The notes under the pieces were generated by a model that ran no database searches, was not told where the DNA came from, and worked only from the letters and a program-made list of their open reading frames with translations. This document shows, in pieces, positions 43,904 to 52,685 of a DNA stretch of 64,000 nucleotides. Positions within the stretch are counted from its first letter, which is position 1, and each line of letters starts with the position of its first letter. Both the position numbers and the translations under genes were made by a program. The DNA comes from Peptococcaceae bacterium BRH_c4b (GTDB lineage Bacteria > Bacillota > Desulfotomaculia > Desulfotomaculales > Desulfocucumaceae), in the NCBI GenBank assembly GCA_000961595.1, contig LADO01000045.1, positions 61,886 to 125,885 on the forward strand, given 5' to 3'.

Positions 43904-44256
43904 GCTACCATATCTCCTAAAAAACATAATTGTTTCTGCTACCAGATTAACATCAATTCCATTTTCAACTTTTTAAAATTAAAAGACTTATATATGCTAT
44001 GCTTGCATATAGCCCATGAAACAAGTATCTTACTCAAAATATAGCTCAGGAAAATTCTATGTAGTTTTCTTTTACGGATAAGAATAAATCTTTCCCACTA
44101 ATTCTTGTCTACTTCTTATAGAAGCCTATGGAAATATACATTTCAACACAACAACCTAACTCCCACATGTTAATACTATACAAGCAATACCTTGAGGAAA
44201 CCAAGAAATATAGGAGCCATATCACATACAACCAACAACATATGCATTTTGACTTT
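43904..44256. other. 353-bp AT-rich gap without a gene
   Basis: No credible ORF, hairpin or promoter is visible. Composition changes here, from about 50 percent GC in legI to about one-third GC in the PIG-L gene. It is therefore a likely recombination junction at one edge of an imported cassette. Confidence 0.55.
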
Positions 44257-44913
44257 TCACAAGGTTTCTTTTAGCAACATAAATGCTTCTGCAGCATTAA
44301 ATCCTGCAACTACCCCTCTTAAAGTAGCTAATGCTCTTAACGCCTTTTCACTACGCGGAAAAGGAAATTCATTTACCTCTGAAGAATAAATGTTAAGTAT
44401 TTCAACTTTTTTGTCTAAATAATCAAATATATCAACGAAAACATTAGGCCTAAAGCCATTATTATCAGGGTTAATATTAAAGTCTGTCTCTGAAATAGTT
44501 TCATATGCTAAAATACGCTTAATATATGGATGTCGAAAATTTTTTGTTGATGCTACCATTACATCAAATACAATAGTATGATCAGAATGTATATCACCCC
44601 TATACGGAATATATACTATTTTCGGTTTAATTTCTTCTATCACATAAGACACGGAATTAATAAGTACATTTAAAGGAAGTGTATCCAATTCTGAAGTCGG
44701 AAATCCTAGCCTATAAACACTTGAAAAACCATAAATCTTGCTAACCGTATTAATTTCTTTTTCTCTAATTTCTCTATAATCATTATTTTCCTTCATGTTG
44801 GTTATAATTAACCAATATACTTTATAACCCTGTTCTATATGCCGAAATATTGTACCCGAGCACCCTATAGTTTCGTCATCAGGATGGGGTGCAACAACTA
44901 ATACAGCAGCCAT
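44257..44913 (-). CDS. PIG-L/LmbE-type N-acetyl sugar deacetylase
   Basis: 218 aa. The zinc motif APHPDDETIGC is at residues 8-18 and the second metal His in DIHSDHTIVFD near residue 108. The family removes N-acetyl groups from GlcNAc-type sugars. It is not part of the textbook legionaminate pathway, so here it may free an amine for a different acyl group or act on a precursor. The ATG at 44913 follows AAGGAAG. It lies 11 bp after legG and is AT-rich. Confidence 0.85.
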   Translation of the reverse strand: MAAVLVVAPHPDDETIGCSGTIFRHIEQGYKVYWLIITNMKENNDYREIREKEINTVSKIYGFSSVYRLGFPTSELDTLPLNVLINSVSYVIEEIKPKIVYIPYRGDIHSDHTIVFDVMVASTKNFRHPYIKRILAYETISETDFNINPDNNGFRPNVFVDIFDYLDKKVEILNIYSSEVNEFPFPRSEKALRALATLRGVVAGFNAAEAFMLLKETL

Positions 44914-44924
44914 ATAACACTTCC

Positions 44925-46067
44925 TTAGTAAGTTATTTTTTTCTGTAATAAGATCTTATCGTATTCAAGTGATTTAAGCATATGTACTATTCTTTTTGAT
45001 GCATTACCATCACCATATGGATTTGTACAGTTATTTATTATTTTCTTAAAACTTTCATCATTAATACATTTATTTATAGCAGAGGCAATCTCGTTTCTAT
45101 CATAACCAACATCTATAACATTTTCAGCCCTTAACCTACCTTCTTGTCGCAAGCCCACATTAACGCATGGTATTTTAAAAAAAGGAGTCTCGATCAAACC
45201 GCTACTTGAATTACCAACTACTACACATGTTGGTATATTTAAACAGCCTAAATATAGTTTCCAACCCAAGCTTTTCTTAATTATAAATTTTTTATTATAC
45301 CTATATTCATTTATAGCTTGGATGATTTCTCGGCTCCCTTTATCATTACAGGGATATGTTATGATTGTTTGATATTCTAATTCATTTAGCGCTTCTAGAC
45401 TCTCCTTGACCTGCTTATAGGACAAATGACTCTCTGTCGTTACTGGGTGTTGAGTAAATAAAATTATAGGCTTAGAAATATCGATTCTTAATAAACGAGC
45501 TACATCTTCTGGTTTTTCATAATTACCGCTCACAACATTATCTAAAAATGTTGAACCAACATTAAATACTCTCCATTTTTCTTCACCTAACTTTAGAACT
45601 CTATTGTATGAGTCTTCATTAGTTGTAAAATGAATGTGTGATAGTTTAGTTATACTGTGCCTTATTGAATCATCAAGATGTCCACCTTGAGATTTATCTC
45701 CTCCAAACATATGGGCAATAGGGATATTTAAATAATATGCCGAAATCGCAGCAGCAAATGATTCATATCTGTCACCAGCTATAAACACTAAGCTTGGCCT
45801 ATCTTTATTTATTATTTCGGTCAAATCAACGATCAATTTCCCTAAAATTTCAGCTACATCTATAGTAACAGACGACATTGTTTCTATTTTATAAGTTCTA
45901 ATATTATTGAGAGTCATTTCGCTAATAGTATAACCAAATGACTCTATTAAATGAGATCCTGAAATAATCAAATATGGGTTAAAATAGGGGTCCGCTGATA
46001 TCTCATCAATAAGAGGGTTTAGCAAACCATACTCCGATCTGCTCCCAGAAAAGAATGCAACTTTCAC
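44925..46067 (-). CDS. legG: Hydrolysing NDP-sugar 2-epimerase, LegG/NeuC type
   Basis: 380 aa. A GT-B-fold epimerase: MKVAFFSGSRSEYGLLNPLID at the start (compare the NeuC GTRPE/xxKL region), FIAGDRYE, AHMFGGDKSQGGHLDDSIRH and VVGNSSSGLIETPFF. It releases nucleotide and inverts C2 to yield the hexose for LegI. The ATG overlaps the methyltransferase stop by 4 bp. AT-rich relative to legI-legF. Confidence 0.87.
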   Translation of the reverse strand: MKVAFFSGSRSEYGLLNPLIDEISADPYFNPYLIISGSHLIESFGYTISEMTLNNIRTYKIETMSSVTIDVAEILGKLIVDLTEIINKDRPSLVFIAGDRYESFAAAISAYYLNIPIAHMFGGDKSQGGHLDDSIRHSITKLSHIHFTTNEDSYNRVLKLGEEKWRVFNVGSTFLDNVVSGNYEKPEDVARLLRIDISKPIILFTQHPVTTESHLSYKQVKESLEALNELEYQTIITYPCNDKGSREIIQAINEYRYNKKFIIKKSLGWKLYLGCLNIPTCVVVGNSSSGLIETPFFKIPCVNVGLRQEGRLRAENVIDVGYDRNEIASAINKCINDESFKKIINNCTNPYGDGNASKRIVHMLKSLEYDKILLQKKITY

Positions 46068-46825
46068 TTTTTTTCTCCTTTTAATAATATCATTTCCTTA
46101 GAGATCTCCAGAGGTATTTGTTTAATGGAAAACAAAATTTCGTCGGAAGGGACGTAACCAGCTTTAGCAACCGATTCTTCATATAGTGGTGTGGCCTTAT
46201 AATATTTGATAAACTCATATTTATCTGGAAAAACCAATTTTCTTTGTACTCTTTCTAAATTAACATTTTTAAATATTAAATTTGATTCATGGAAAAAATC
46301 ATTTTCAAGTCTACTAGTTCTAATAATTGCTTCATTATATATAGGGAAACTAAAAACCATTTCATTAAAGACATATAGTTCTTTAGCGTTGTTAATACTG
46401 GGCCCCAACAGATAAAACATACAGGATTGTTTAAGCAACCTATTAATCTCTTCCAAAATAACTTTTATATTTGTAGCATAATAAATAGCATAAGTTGATA
46501 TTATAAAATCAAATGTACAATCAATAAAGGGAAAGAAATAATCCATATTCCATTTAACTAAAATTTTTGGGATAGGCTGCTTAGTTGCCTTAAATAATAA
46601 TTCTTCTGATTGATCAATACCAACTATAATTCCTCTTCCACCGCTCATTTTGTGATATATTGAAAAAAAGTTCCCACTTCCACATCCAATGTCTAATATT
46701 TGATCGCCTTCTTTAATAGGAAGTACATCCTCTAGCCAACTCTCCAAAGAAAAATTAGAATATTTTATATGGGCATTAATTCTTATTGTCAAGTTATCTA
46801 ATTTTTCCTCAAAACCTAATGACAT
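46064..46825 (-). CDS. SAM-dependent class I methyltransferase
   Basis: 253 aa. The SAM-binding motif ILDIGCGSGNFFSIYH lies near residue 42, followed by GRGIIVGIDQSEELL and FDFIISTYAIYYA, as in Methyltransf_11/25-type enzymes. The substrate is not identifiable. Its position inside the leg cluster suggests N- or O-methylation of the nonulosonate or a precursor. The ATG at 46825 follows AAGGGGA. AT-rich. Confidence 0.75.
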   Translation of the reverse strand: MSLGFEEKLDNLTIRINAHIKYSNFSLESWLEDVLPIKEGDQILDIGCGSGNFFSIYHKMSGGRGIIVGIDQSEELLFKATKQPIPKILVKWNMDYFFPFIDCTFDFIISTYAIYYATNIKVILEEINRLLKQSCMFYLLGPSINNAKELYVFNEMVFSFPIYNEAIIRTSRLENDFFHESNLIFKNVNLERVQRKLVFPDKYEFIKYYKATPLYEESVAKAGYVPSDEILFSIKQIPLEISKEMILLKGEKK

Positions 46826-46830
46826 AATTT

Positions 46831-48027
46831 TTATCCCCTTTTAACACCTAATTTCGAACTACTAGGTATATTTATCAAGAACGATTGTAAATTTTTAGCT
46901 ACAGATAAATCCATTTTAGGGCATTGGCCATATATTGGCAATTCACTTAATAACATCCATGCTGGGCGAGTCATTATCCCAACATCGTTTAATGCTTCTA
47001 AAATTTCTTCTTTTTTACATATACTATTACGTTTAATAATTAAAGCATTAAGCCAATAATTACTTTTTGAAAAATTATTCTCTGTAAAAAAATGCACTTC
47101 GTTGATTGATGAAAAGGCAGCCTTATAATTTTGTGCTAAACATCTTTTCATATATATAAAATCATTCAAGTTCTCCATTTGTGCACATCCTAAGGCAGCA
47201 TTAAGATTTGGCATTCGATAATTATAACCTACCATATCATGATAAAATAACCACCTGTGGGGTAATTTAGCTGTTGTGGTTATGTGCTTTGCTAACTTAG
47301 CTAATTCTTTATTATTACTTAATATTGCCCCACCACCACCGGTAGTTATTATTTTATTGCCATTAAAACTAAGAGCCGAAACCTTGCCAAAATTTCCTGT
47401 ATGCTTACCTTTATAATAAGACCCCAATGACTCAGCAGCATCCTCCACCAGTTCCAGTTTAAATTCACTACAAACATCCAAGAGCGGGTCCATATCTACC
47501 GGGTGCCCAAAAGTATGCATAGGAACAACAGCCTTTATTCGCCGTCCTGTAATTTTATTAATACAATCATCAGTACGAATTATCGCTATATCATATAAGT
47601 AGTCTCTTAACTTATAAGGATCAATCCCTAGTGTCCTTTCCTCACTGTCAACAAAATGAGGAATTGCATTGCAGTATGTAACAGCATTTGCAGTGGCCAC
47701 AAATGTAAGCGCCGGAATCAGTACTTCGTCACCCGGGGCAACCCCCACCAGTTTAAGGCATATATGTAATGCAGCAGTTCCGTTTACTACGGCCACTGCA
47801 TACTTTACCCCAATGAAATCCGCCAGCATTAGTTCAAATCTGTCAACATAACTGCCCACTGATGAAACCCAGCCCGTGTCCAGACAATCCTTCACATATG
47901 CCCATTCATTGCCGGAGAAACAGGGCTCGTGCAGCGGCACAAACTCCTCCCGGTGGGATACAACTGATTCAATCGCATTTATAATACTATAAATAATGTT
48001 TTTTTCATCTTTAAATGAACGGGACAA
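46831..48027 (-). CDS. legC: DegT/DnrJ/EryC1 aminotransferase, LegC type
   Basis: 398 aa. PLP-dependent sugar aminotransferase: EWAYVKDCLDTGWVSSVG and AVVNGTAALHICLKLVGV near the N-terminus, VEDAAESLGSYYKG (the DAA segment) and SFNGNKIITTGGGGAIL with the PLP lysine near residue 223. LegC adds the 4-amino group. TTG start at 48027 after AGGGGG. The 5' third (about 47,660-48,027) has about 50 percent GC. The rest falls to about one-third, so the gene looks mosaic. Confidence 0.87.
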   Translation of the reverse strand: MSRSFKDEKNIIYSIINAIESVVSHREEFVPLHEPCFSGNEWAYVKDCLDTGWVSSVGSYVDRFELMLADFIGVKYAVAVVNGTAALHICLKLVGVAPGDEVLIPALTFVATANAVTYCNAIPHFVDSEERTLGIDPYKLRDYLYDIAIIRTDDCINKITGRRIKAVVPMHTFGHPVDMDPLLDVCSEFKLELVEDAAESLGSYYKGKHTGNFGKVSALSFNGNKIITTGGGGAILSNNKELAKLAKHITTTAKLPHRWLFYHDMVGYNYRMPNLNAALGCAQMENLNDFIYMKRCLAQNYKAAFSSINEVHFFTENNFSKSNYWLNALIIKRNSICKKEEILEALNDVGIMTRPAWMLLSELPIYGQCPKMDLSVAKNLQSFLINIPSSSKLGVKRG

Positions 48028-48078
48028 ATTATTTTCCCCCTGCCAGATGACTTTAAGACAGCAGATAATGCCGGAACA

Positions 48079-49092
48079 TCAAACGTTATATATTGACGAT
48101 TTATAGCTCCACAAATTATGCGGATTGGTAAACCACTTGACCGTTTCTGTCAGACCCCGCTTGAAACCGTCTTTACCGGCGTACTGCGGCTGCCACCTCA
48201 AAAGCTTCAGCGCCTTTGTATTGTCCGCCCACAGGCGCTCCACTTCACTTTTAACCGGCCGCAGACGTTCGGTGGCAGTTTCTATTTCTATCTCCACACC
48301 CATAACTTCGGCTATCAGCCTGGCCGTATCTCCGATGGAGATTTCATAATTGCTGCCTATGTTTATTATTTCACCCATGCAGTTATCAGCCTCCAGAGCC
48401 GCAATAAAACCGCTCACCGTATCTTTAACATAATTAAAATCCCTGGTAGGGTGCAGTGCGCCAAGTTTTATATTGCTCTGCCCGCCGGCAATCTGAGTAA
48501 TAATGGTGGGTATTACCGCCCGGGCGGACTGACGGGGACCATAGGTATTAAAAGGGCGAATAATAGTCACCGGCGTGCCAAAAGAATAATAAAATGACAT
48601 AGTCAGTTGATCTGCGGCAATTTTAGTGGCAGAATAAGGTGATTGTCCCTGTAATGGATGATCTTCTGTTATAGGTACAAAACTTGCAGTGCCATATACT
48701 TCACTTGTCGAAGTATGAATAACCCTTTCAAGTCCCAGTTCTCTGGCCGCCTGCAATATGTTTAAGGTACCTTTTACATTAGTATCCACATAAGTATCAG
48801 GCGAGTGATAGGAATAAGGAATTGCAATCAAAGCAGCTAAATGAATCACCGTGCAACAACCCTGCATAGCTTTCTTTACACCGTAAGAATCGCGAATATC
48901 ACCGCTAAAAATTTCGATTGCGTCTAGAATATCCCGGGGTGACTGATCCAGCCAGCCCCATGAATTAAATGAATTATATAAAATAAAGGTACGTACAGGG
49001 TACCCCTGGCGCACAAGTTCTTCCACCAAGTGAGAGCCGATAAAACCTTCAGCACCGGTTACAAGAATTTTTTTGTTGTCCAAATTTAACAT
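48079..49092 (-). CDS. legB: NAD-dependent sugar 4,6-dehydratase, LegB type
   Basis: 337 aa. Extended SDR: GAEGFIGSHLVEELV (NAD-binding GxxGxxG), TSTSEVYGTA and YSATK with catalytic Tyr/Lys near residue 160. SFNSWGWLDQ and FNTYGPRQSARAVIPTII are typical of LegB rather than PseB. It opens legionaminic acid synthesis. The ATG at 49092 directly follows AGAAGG; a TTG at 49083 has better spacing. First gene of the leg cluster, about 120 bp after maf. Confidence 0.88.
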   Translation of the reverse strand: MLNLDNKKILVTGAEGFIGSHLVEELVRQGYPVRTFILYNSFNSWGWLDQSPRDILDAIEIFSGDIRDSYGVKKAMQGCCTVIHLAALIAIPYSYHSPDTYVDTNVKGTLNILQAARELGLERVIHTSTSEVYGTASFVPITEDHPLQGQSPYSATKIAADQLTMSFYYSFGTPVTIIRPFNTYGPRQSARAVIPTIITQIAGGQSNIKLGALHPTRDFNYVKDTVSGFIAALEADNCMGEIINIGSNYEISIGDTARLIAEVMGVEIEIETATERLRPVKSEVERLWADNTKALKLLRWQPQYAGKDGFKRGLTETVKWFTNPHNLWSYKSSIYNV

Positions 49093-49216
49093 CCTTCTAG
49101 TTTAATTTATATCATTAATGTTAATAAATTAATTATATATTAACATATTACTCAGATTTTCCAGGCCAACATATTTTTAATTTATTCATTTACAACTCAT
49201 TATAAAAGCAAACAAT

Positions 49217-51049
49217 TTAATCGGACATAAAAGAAGTATGGAGATACTTTTCTAATTCGCCATAAATCAACTCGCTTAGATCGGCGGAAACCTTAAATAA
49301 CTTTTTTTGTATTTCAATTATTTTACCAACCTTTTCCACAGTATCACTCCTTTTGAGTTGATTAATTTCAAATGATGCTATGGCAAAATGCGTTTGAATA
49401 AATATAGTAAAGAAACCCAAGCCATCCGCATTCTGTTCGTACTCTATCATCATTTGGTTTAATTCGCTTAAATATTCCACTATATTTTCTTTTACAATAG
49501 TATTATTTTCATATTTAACAAGCTTTTTAATAAAAGACTCCATCAATTCATTAAATTTACGCAACTCTTCGGCTTCATTCTCTATTCTTCCATGAATAAC
49601 TTCATTTTCTTCCATAAATAACGGCTCATAAATATCATCAATCAGCTCATATAAAGGTTTACATTTTTTAACCGCATACTTATCTAACGCATCTTTTAGT
49701 AAAAGATTTTGGGTGTGTTTTAACTTAGCACCACCCTCAGTTGAGTTAATAATTGAACCTTTGCTTTTATAAAATTCTTCTTCAAACCATGTCTGGAATT
49801 TCCTCCACATTTCGCTGGTCCTAACTTGCTCTCCAAAATAACCTTCAACCCACAAGTCCTTTTCTTTTCTTTTGTCAACATCCTTGTTGTCATATATAGT
49901 CCCTTCGGAATGAGTTCTTCCGTCATCACCGTAAGCAAGATCCTGACCTGTGAAGATAATGGGATCACACCCCAGGTAACGGGCAAAGGAAAACGCTAAA
50001 TGTGCCACAGAAAGCCCGTTGGGAATCAAATCAGATTTATTTGAAACCAGACAGTTCAACCAGTTATTCATTTTTTCACCGCCCTTTAGCGGCAATATCA
50101 TCCTTCGGGCCGAAAACTTTTTCAGTATTCCCGGATAGACGACCGGTGGACCGACAAACACCGTATTCTCAGGAAAATCTATATCTTTGTAGAAATATTC
50201 ATACACAATTTTAGGACGCTCCACCGTAAAAACAGCGTCTGGGGAAATACCCATATCCAAAAGTTTTTTTATTATTGTGTCCACGGCAAAAATAAGCACA
50301 TTTTCTCTGTCGGCTTGCTTTAGATAATGGATATTTTTTTTCAGCGATGGTCCTGCAGACACTATAACGGCAGGTGTAGAAAGGTATTTATTCTTTAATT
50401 TTCTGATGGACATTGATGAACAGAATTTTTTAAAATTCAACAGGTTTTGCAGCAGCCCGATCATAGTATCATCGGTGGAATTCCCAAGCATGAATAAACT
50501 TGATCTGGCGCTTTCAAAAAATCTTTTCTGTAGATTTAAGGATTGCTCCCTCTCAAAAACCTTCAAGTATTGCGATGTATAGCACTGTATATTAGAAACC
50601 TTTATTACAAATCCTTTATTAATTATATAGTTTGAAAAATATTCAGGCGCTGCTTCATAATCAGCCACCAGTAAATAAAAATTTTTCCTGGCAAATAAAT
50701 CAGCCATATCATAATGGGTAAGCATATAATAGAAAATTTCCGGGTTGGGTTCCACAACAAATACAATGGAATCCCTGGAGGCCCCATTGTAAATTCTTTC
50801 TACGGCCCCGATATCGAATAATCCCGGCATGAAATATATTCCCTTATGATTATAATCGAAATTCTTCACATATTTACCGGTATCACTGTTATCGTACCTT
50901 ACATAATCATTTTGGCATGCCACCACAACCTTATCTTTATCCCTGAAAACATTGTATTTTTGCTTTGAAGGATCAAAAGGTAAAATGATGTGATTAGCAT
51001 TATTTTCAATTGCTTTCAAATTCTTTTCCAGAACCATTTTCTCTATCAC
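49217..51049 (-). CDS. maf: Motility accessory factor (Maf) nonulosonate transferase
   Basis: 610 aa. The central DUF115/Maf core (about 225-430) has PAVIVSAGPSLKKNIHYLK, VFTVERPKIVYEYF and DPIIFTGQDLAYGDDGRTH. Long N- and C-terminal helical parts flank it. By family (Clostridium, Geobacillus, Campylobacter) Maf transfers CMP-nonulosonate to flagellin Ser/Thr. GTG start at 51049 after AAGGGG. It lies directly downstream of hag beyond a terminator. Lower GC than the fla/che genes, as in the leg block. Confidence 0.88.
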   Translation of the reverse strand: MIEKMVLEKNLKAIENNANHIILPFDPSKQKYNVFRDKDKVVVACQNDYVRYDNSDTGKYVKNFDYNHKGIYFMPGLFDIGAVERIYNGASRDSIVFVVEPNPEIFYYMLTHYDMADLFARKNFYLLVADYEAAPEYFSNYIINKGFVIKVSNIQCYTSQYLKVFEREQSLNLQKRFFESARSSLFMLGNSTDDTMIGLLQNLLNFKKFCSSMSIRKLKNKYLSTPAVIVSAGPSLKKNIHYLKQADRENVLIFAVDTIIKKLLDMGISPDAVFTVERPKIVYEYFYKDIDFPENTVFVGPPVVYPGILKKFSARRMILPLKGGEKMNNWLNCLVSNKSDLIPNGLSVAHLAFSFARYLGCDPIIFTGQDLAYGDDGRTHSEGTIYDNKDVDKRKEKDLWVEGYFGEQVRTSEMWRKFQTWFEEEFYKSKGSIINSTEGGAKLKHTQNLLLKDALDKYAVKKCKPLYELIDDIYEPLFMEENEVIHGRIENEAEELRKFNELMESFIKKLVKYENNTIVKENIVEYLSELNQMMIEYEQNADGLGFFTIFIQTHFAIASFEINQLKRSDTVEKVGKIIEIQKKLFKVSADLSELIYGELEKYLHTSFMSD

Positions 51050-51084
51050 AATAATAATCCCCTTAAGGAAGCAAACTATTTATC

Positions 51085-51120
51085 AAAAAGCCCCACTTTA
51101 ATACTAAAGCGGGGCTTTTT
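51085..51120 (-). terminator. Flagellin terminator
   Basis: AAAAAGCCCC...GGGGCTTTTT, a stem of about 16 bp with one mismatch and an ATAC loop, follows hag. Probably it ends most hag transcripts, with limited read-through into maf. Confidence 0.9.
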
Positions 51121-51143
51121 GATTAAATTATAATTCATTAAAA

Positions 51144-52304
51144 CTATTTCAGCAGTTGCAGAACTCCCTGGGGAAGCTGGTTGGCCTGGGCAAGCATAGA
51201 CTGAGCAGCCTGGGCAAGAATGTTGTTCTTGGTGTAATTCATCATCTCCTGCGCCATATCCACGTCGCGGATGCGGGATTCTGCGGCTGACAGGTTTTCG
51301 GATGAAGTTCCCAGGTTGTTAATGGTGTGCTCCAAGCGGTTCTGGAACGCACCAAGCTTGGAACGTTCAGCCGACACATTACGTATAGCACCTTCAATGG
51401 CAGTTATTGAGGCTTCAGCGGCATCCTGGGTATCCACCTTGATGCCATTAACGTGTAAAGCCTCAGAACCCATGTCTTTCATGTCAACATCCATGGTCTG
51501 GGCTGTATTGGCGCCAACATGGAATGTAAGAGTATTAGCCACCGAAACTTTAACTGTGACATCATCTTTAACTAAAACACCGGCAGAATCTCCAGCTGCG
51601 AATGTAGTAGCAACAGATATAGTTACGCCGGAAGTTGCCAGTGTTATAGTACCACCTGCAGAAGCAGTTAGGGCGATAGTTTTGTGAACTGTATCAACAG
51701 TTCCATCAGACCTGGTTATGGTAAGCTCATATGTGTTTGCAACTGTTGTTAAGGGTCCTATTTCGACATAGTAGGATTGGCTGGTTGCAATAACGGAGTT
51801 AGCAATTGTTGCAGCATTGATTGTAAATGTTTTGCTGTTTTGCGATAATATTTCCGCAGTGGCATCAGTGGTGCCAGCCTTGGAAACACTGCCGTCCAGC
51901 AGCCTCTTGGTGTTAAACTCAGTGGTGTTGGAGATACGGTCAATTTCCGATACCAACTGGTCGACTTCCTTCTGAATCTCGGCGCGGTCAACGTTGGTAT
52001 TGCTATCACTTGCGGACTGTACGGCCAGTTCCCGCATGCGCTGCAGTATGGAGTGGGTTTCATTCAGCGCACCTTCAGCCGTCTGAATCAGGGAGATACC
52101 ATCCTGGGCGTTCCTCCCGGCCTGGTCCAGACCACTGATTTGGCCACGCATTTTTTCGGAAATGGCAAGACCGGCAGCATCGTCAGCAGCCTTGTTGATA
52201 CGTAGACCGGAAGACAACTTTTCCAGAGACTTGGATATAGCCGTATTGTTGTTAGACAACTGGCGATAGGTGTTAAGGGCTGCAATGTTATGGTTGATCC
52301 TCAT
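51144..52304 (-). CDS. hag: Flagellin
   Basis: 386 aa. Conserved N-terminal D0/D1 helices (MRINHNIAALNTYRQL, SSGLRINKAADDAAGLAI) and C-terminal helices (MMNYTKNNILAQAAQSMLAQ, LPQGVLQLL). The middle (about 150-265) is Thr/Ser/Ala/Val-rich and beta-like, suited to surface exposure and O-glycosylation. The ATG at 52304 follows GGAGGA by 7 nt; an ATG at 52310 is too close. It has a sigma-D promoter and a leader with a CsrA-type hairpin. Followed by a terminator and maf. Confidence 0.97.
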   Translation of the reverse strand: MRINHNIAALNTYRQLSNNNTAISKSLEKLSSGLRINKAADDAAGLAISEKMRGQISGLDQAGRNAQDGISLIQTAEGALNETHSILQRMRELAVQSASDSNTNVDRAEIQKEVDQLVSEIDRISNTTEFNTKRLLDGSVSKAGTTDATAEILSQNSKTFTINAATIANSVIATSQSYYVEIGPLTTVANTYELTITRSDGTVDTVHKTIALTASAGGTITLATSGVTISVATTFAAGDSAGVLVKDDVTVKVSVANTLTFHVGANTAQTMDVDMKDMGSEALHVNGIKVDTQDAAEASITAIEGAIRNVSAERSKLGAFQNRLEHTINNLGTSSENLSAAESRIRDVDMAQEMMNYTKNNILAQAAQSMLAQANQLPQGVLQLLK

Positions 52305-52310
52305 TTTCAT

Positions 52311-52378
52311 TCCTCCATGAATTTTTTTTCACCGCATCCGTGCGGCATAGTCTTTTCTCCGGTCGGCCGACCCGGAGA
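52311..52378 (-). promoter_or_regulatory. hag leader with CsrA-type binding sites
   Basis: Minus-strand reading: a TCTCCGG...CCGGAGA hairpin (52378-52356), then CCGCA-CGGA-TGCGG (52345-52332) placing GGA in a tetraloop (ACGGAUG, as CsrA prefers), then ATGGAGGA covering the ribosome-binding site (52318-52311). The two GGA sites match the Bacillus hag pattern of CsrA repression. Confidence 0.75.
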
Positions 52379-52393
52379 TAGCCTTTAAGTTAT

Positions 52394-52420
52394 ATATCGA
52401 CAGAAATTTGTCGGCATTTA
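52394..52420 (-). promoter_or_regulatory. Sigma-D promoter of hag
   Basis: TAAA (52420-52417), 15 bp, GTCGATAT (52401-52394), 7 of 8 in the -10 box. It lies about 90 bp upstream of the hag start and just after csrA. Confidence 0.85.
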
Positions 52421-52439
52421 GGGCCTTGCCAAAAAAAAT

Positions 52440-52685
52440 TCAGCTCTTTCTGTCCTTATGAGAAATCTTCACGAGATTCTCTATTTCCGATATGGCGTTC
52501 AAGTTTGCCACTGCCTCCCTGTTTTCCCTGCGCAGAGTTTGAAATATTTCGCTGCGGTATATGGCTACATCGGAAGGCGCATCCAAGCCAATGCGTACGG
52601 TATCCCCGGTAACATCCAGCAATACAACCCGTATGTCATTTCCTATGTTTATTGACTGGCCCTTTTTTCTTGTCAGTACCAGCAT
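52440..52685 (-). CDS. csrA: Carbon storage regulator CsrA
   Basis: 81 aa. MLVLTRKKGQSINIGNDI and VRIGLDAPSDVAIYRSEIF are the CsrA fold. It blocks translation of hag mRNA by binding GGA sites and is released when FliW is free. The last 20 residues extend beyond the usual 60-75. ATG at 52685 immediately after the fliW stop, and its ribosome-binding site lies within fliW's end. hag follows it after 135 bp. Confidence 0.97.
   Translation of the reverse strand: MLVLTRKKGQSINIGNDIRVVLLDVTGDTVRIGLDAPSDVAIYRSEIFQTLRRENREAVANLNAISEIENLVKISHKDRKS

Noticed and set aside
48079..49092. PseB (pseudaminic acid dehydratase) instead of LegB
   Set aside because: The NAD motif GAEGFIGSHLVEEL and the SFNSWGWLDQ segment follow LegB; PseC- and PseG-type neighbours are absent, while PtmE, LegC and LegG types are present.
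49093..49216. Promoter for the leg cluster
   Set aside because: The gap is very AT-rich and gives only poor -35/-10 pairs, so none is claimed; read-through from maf is as likely.
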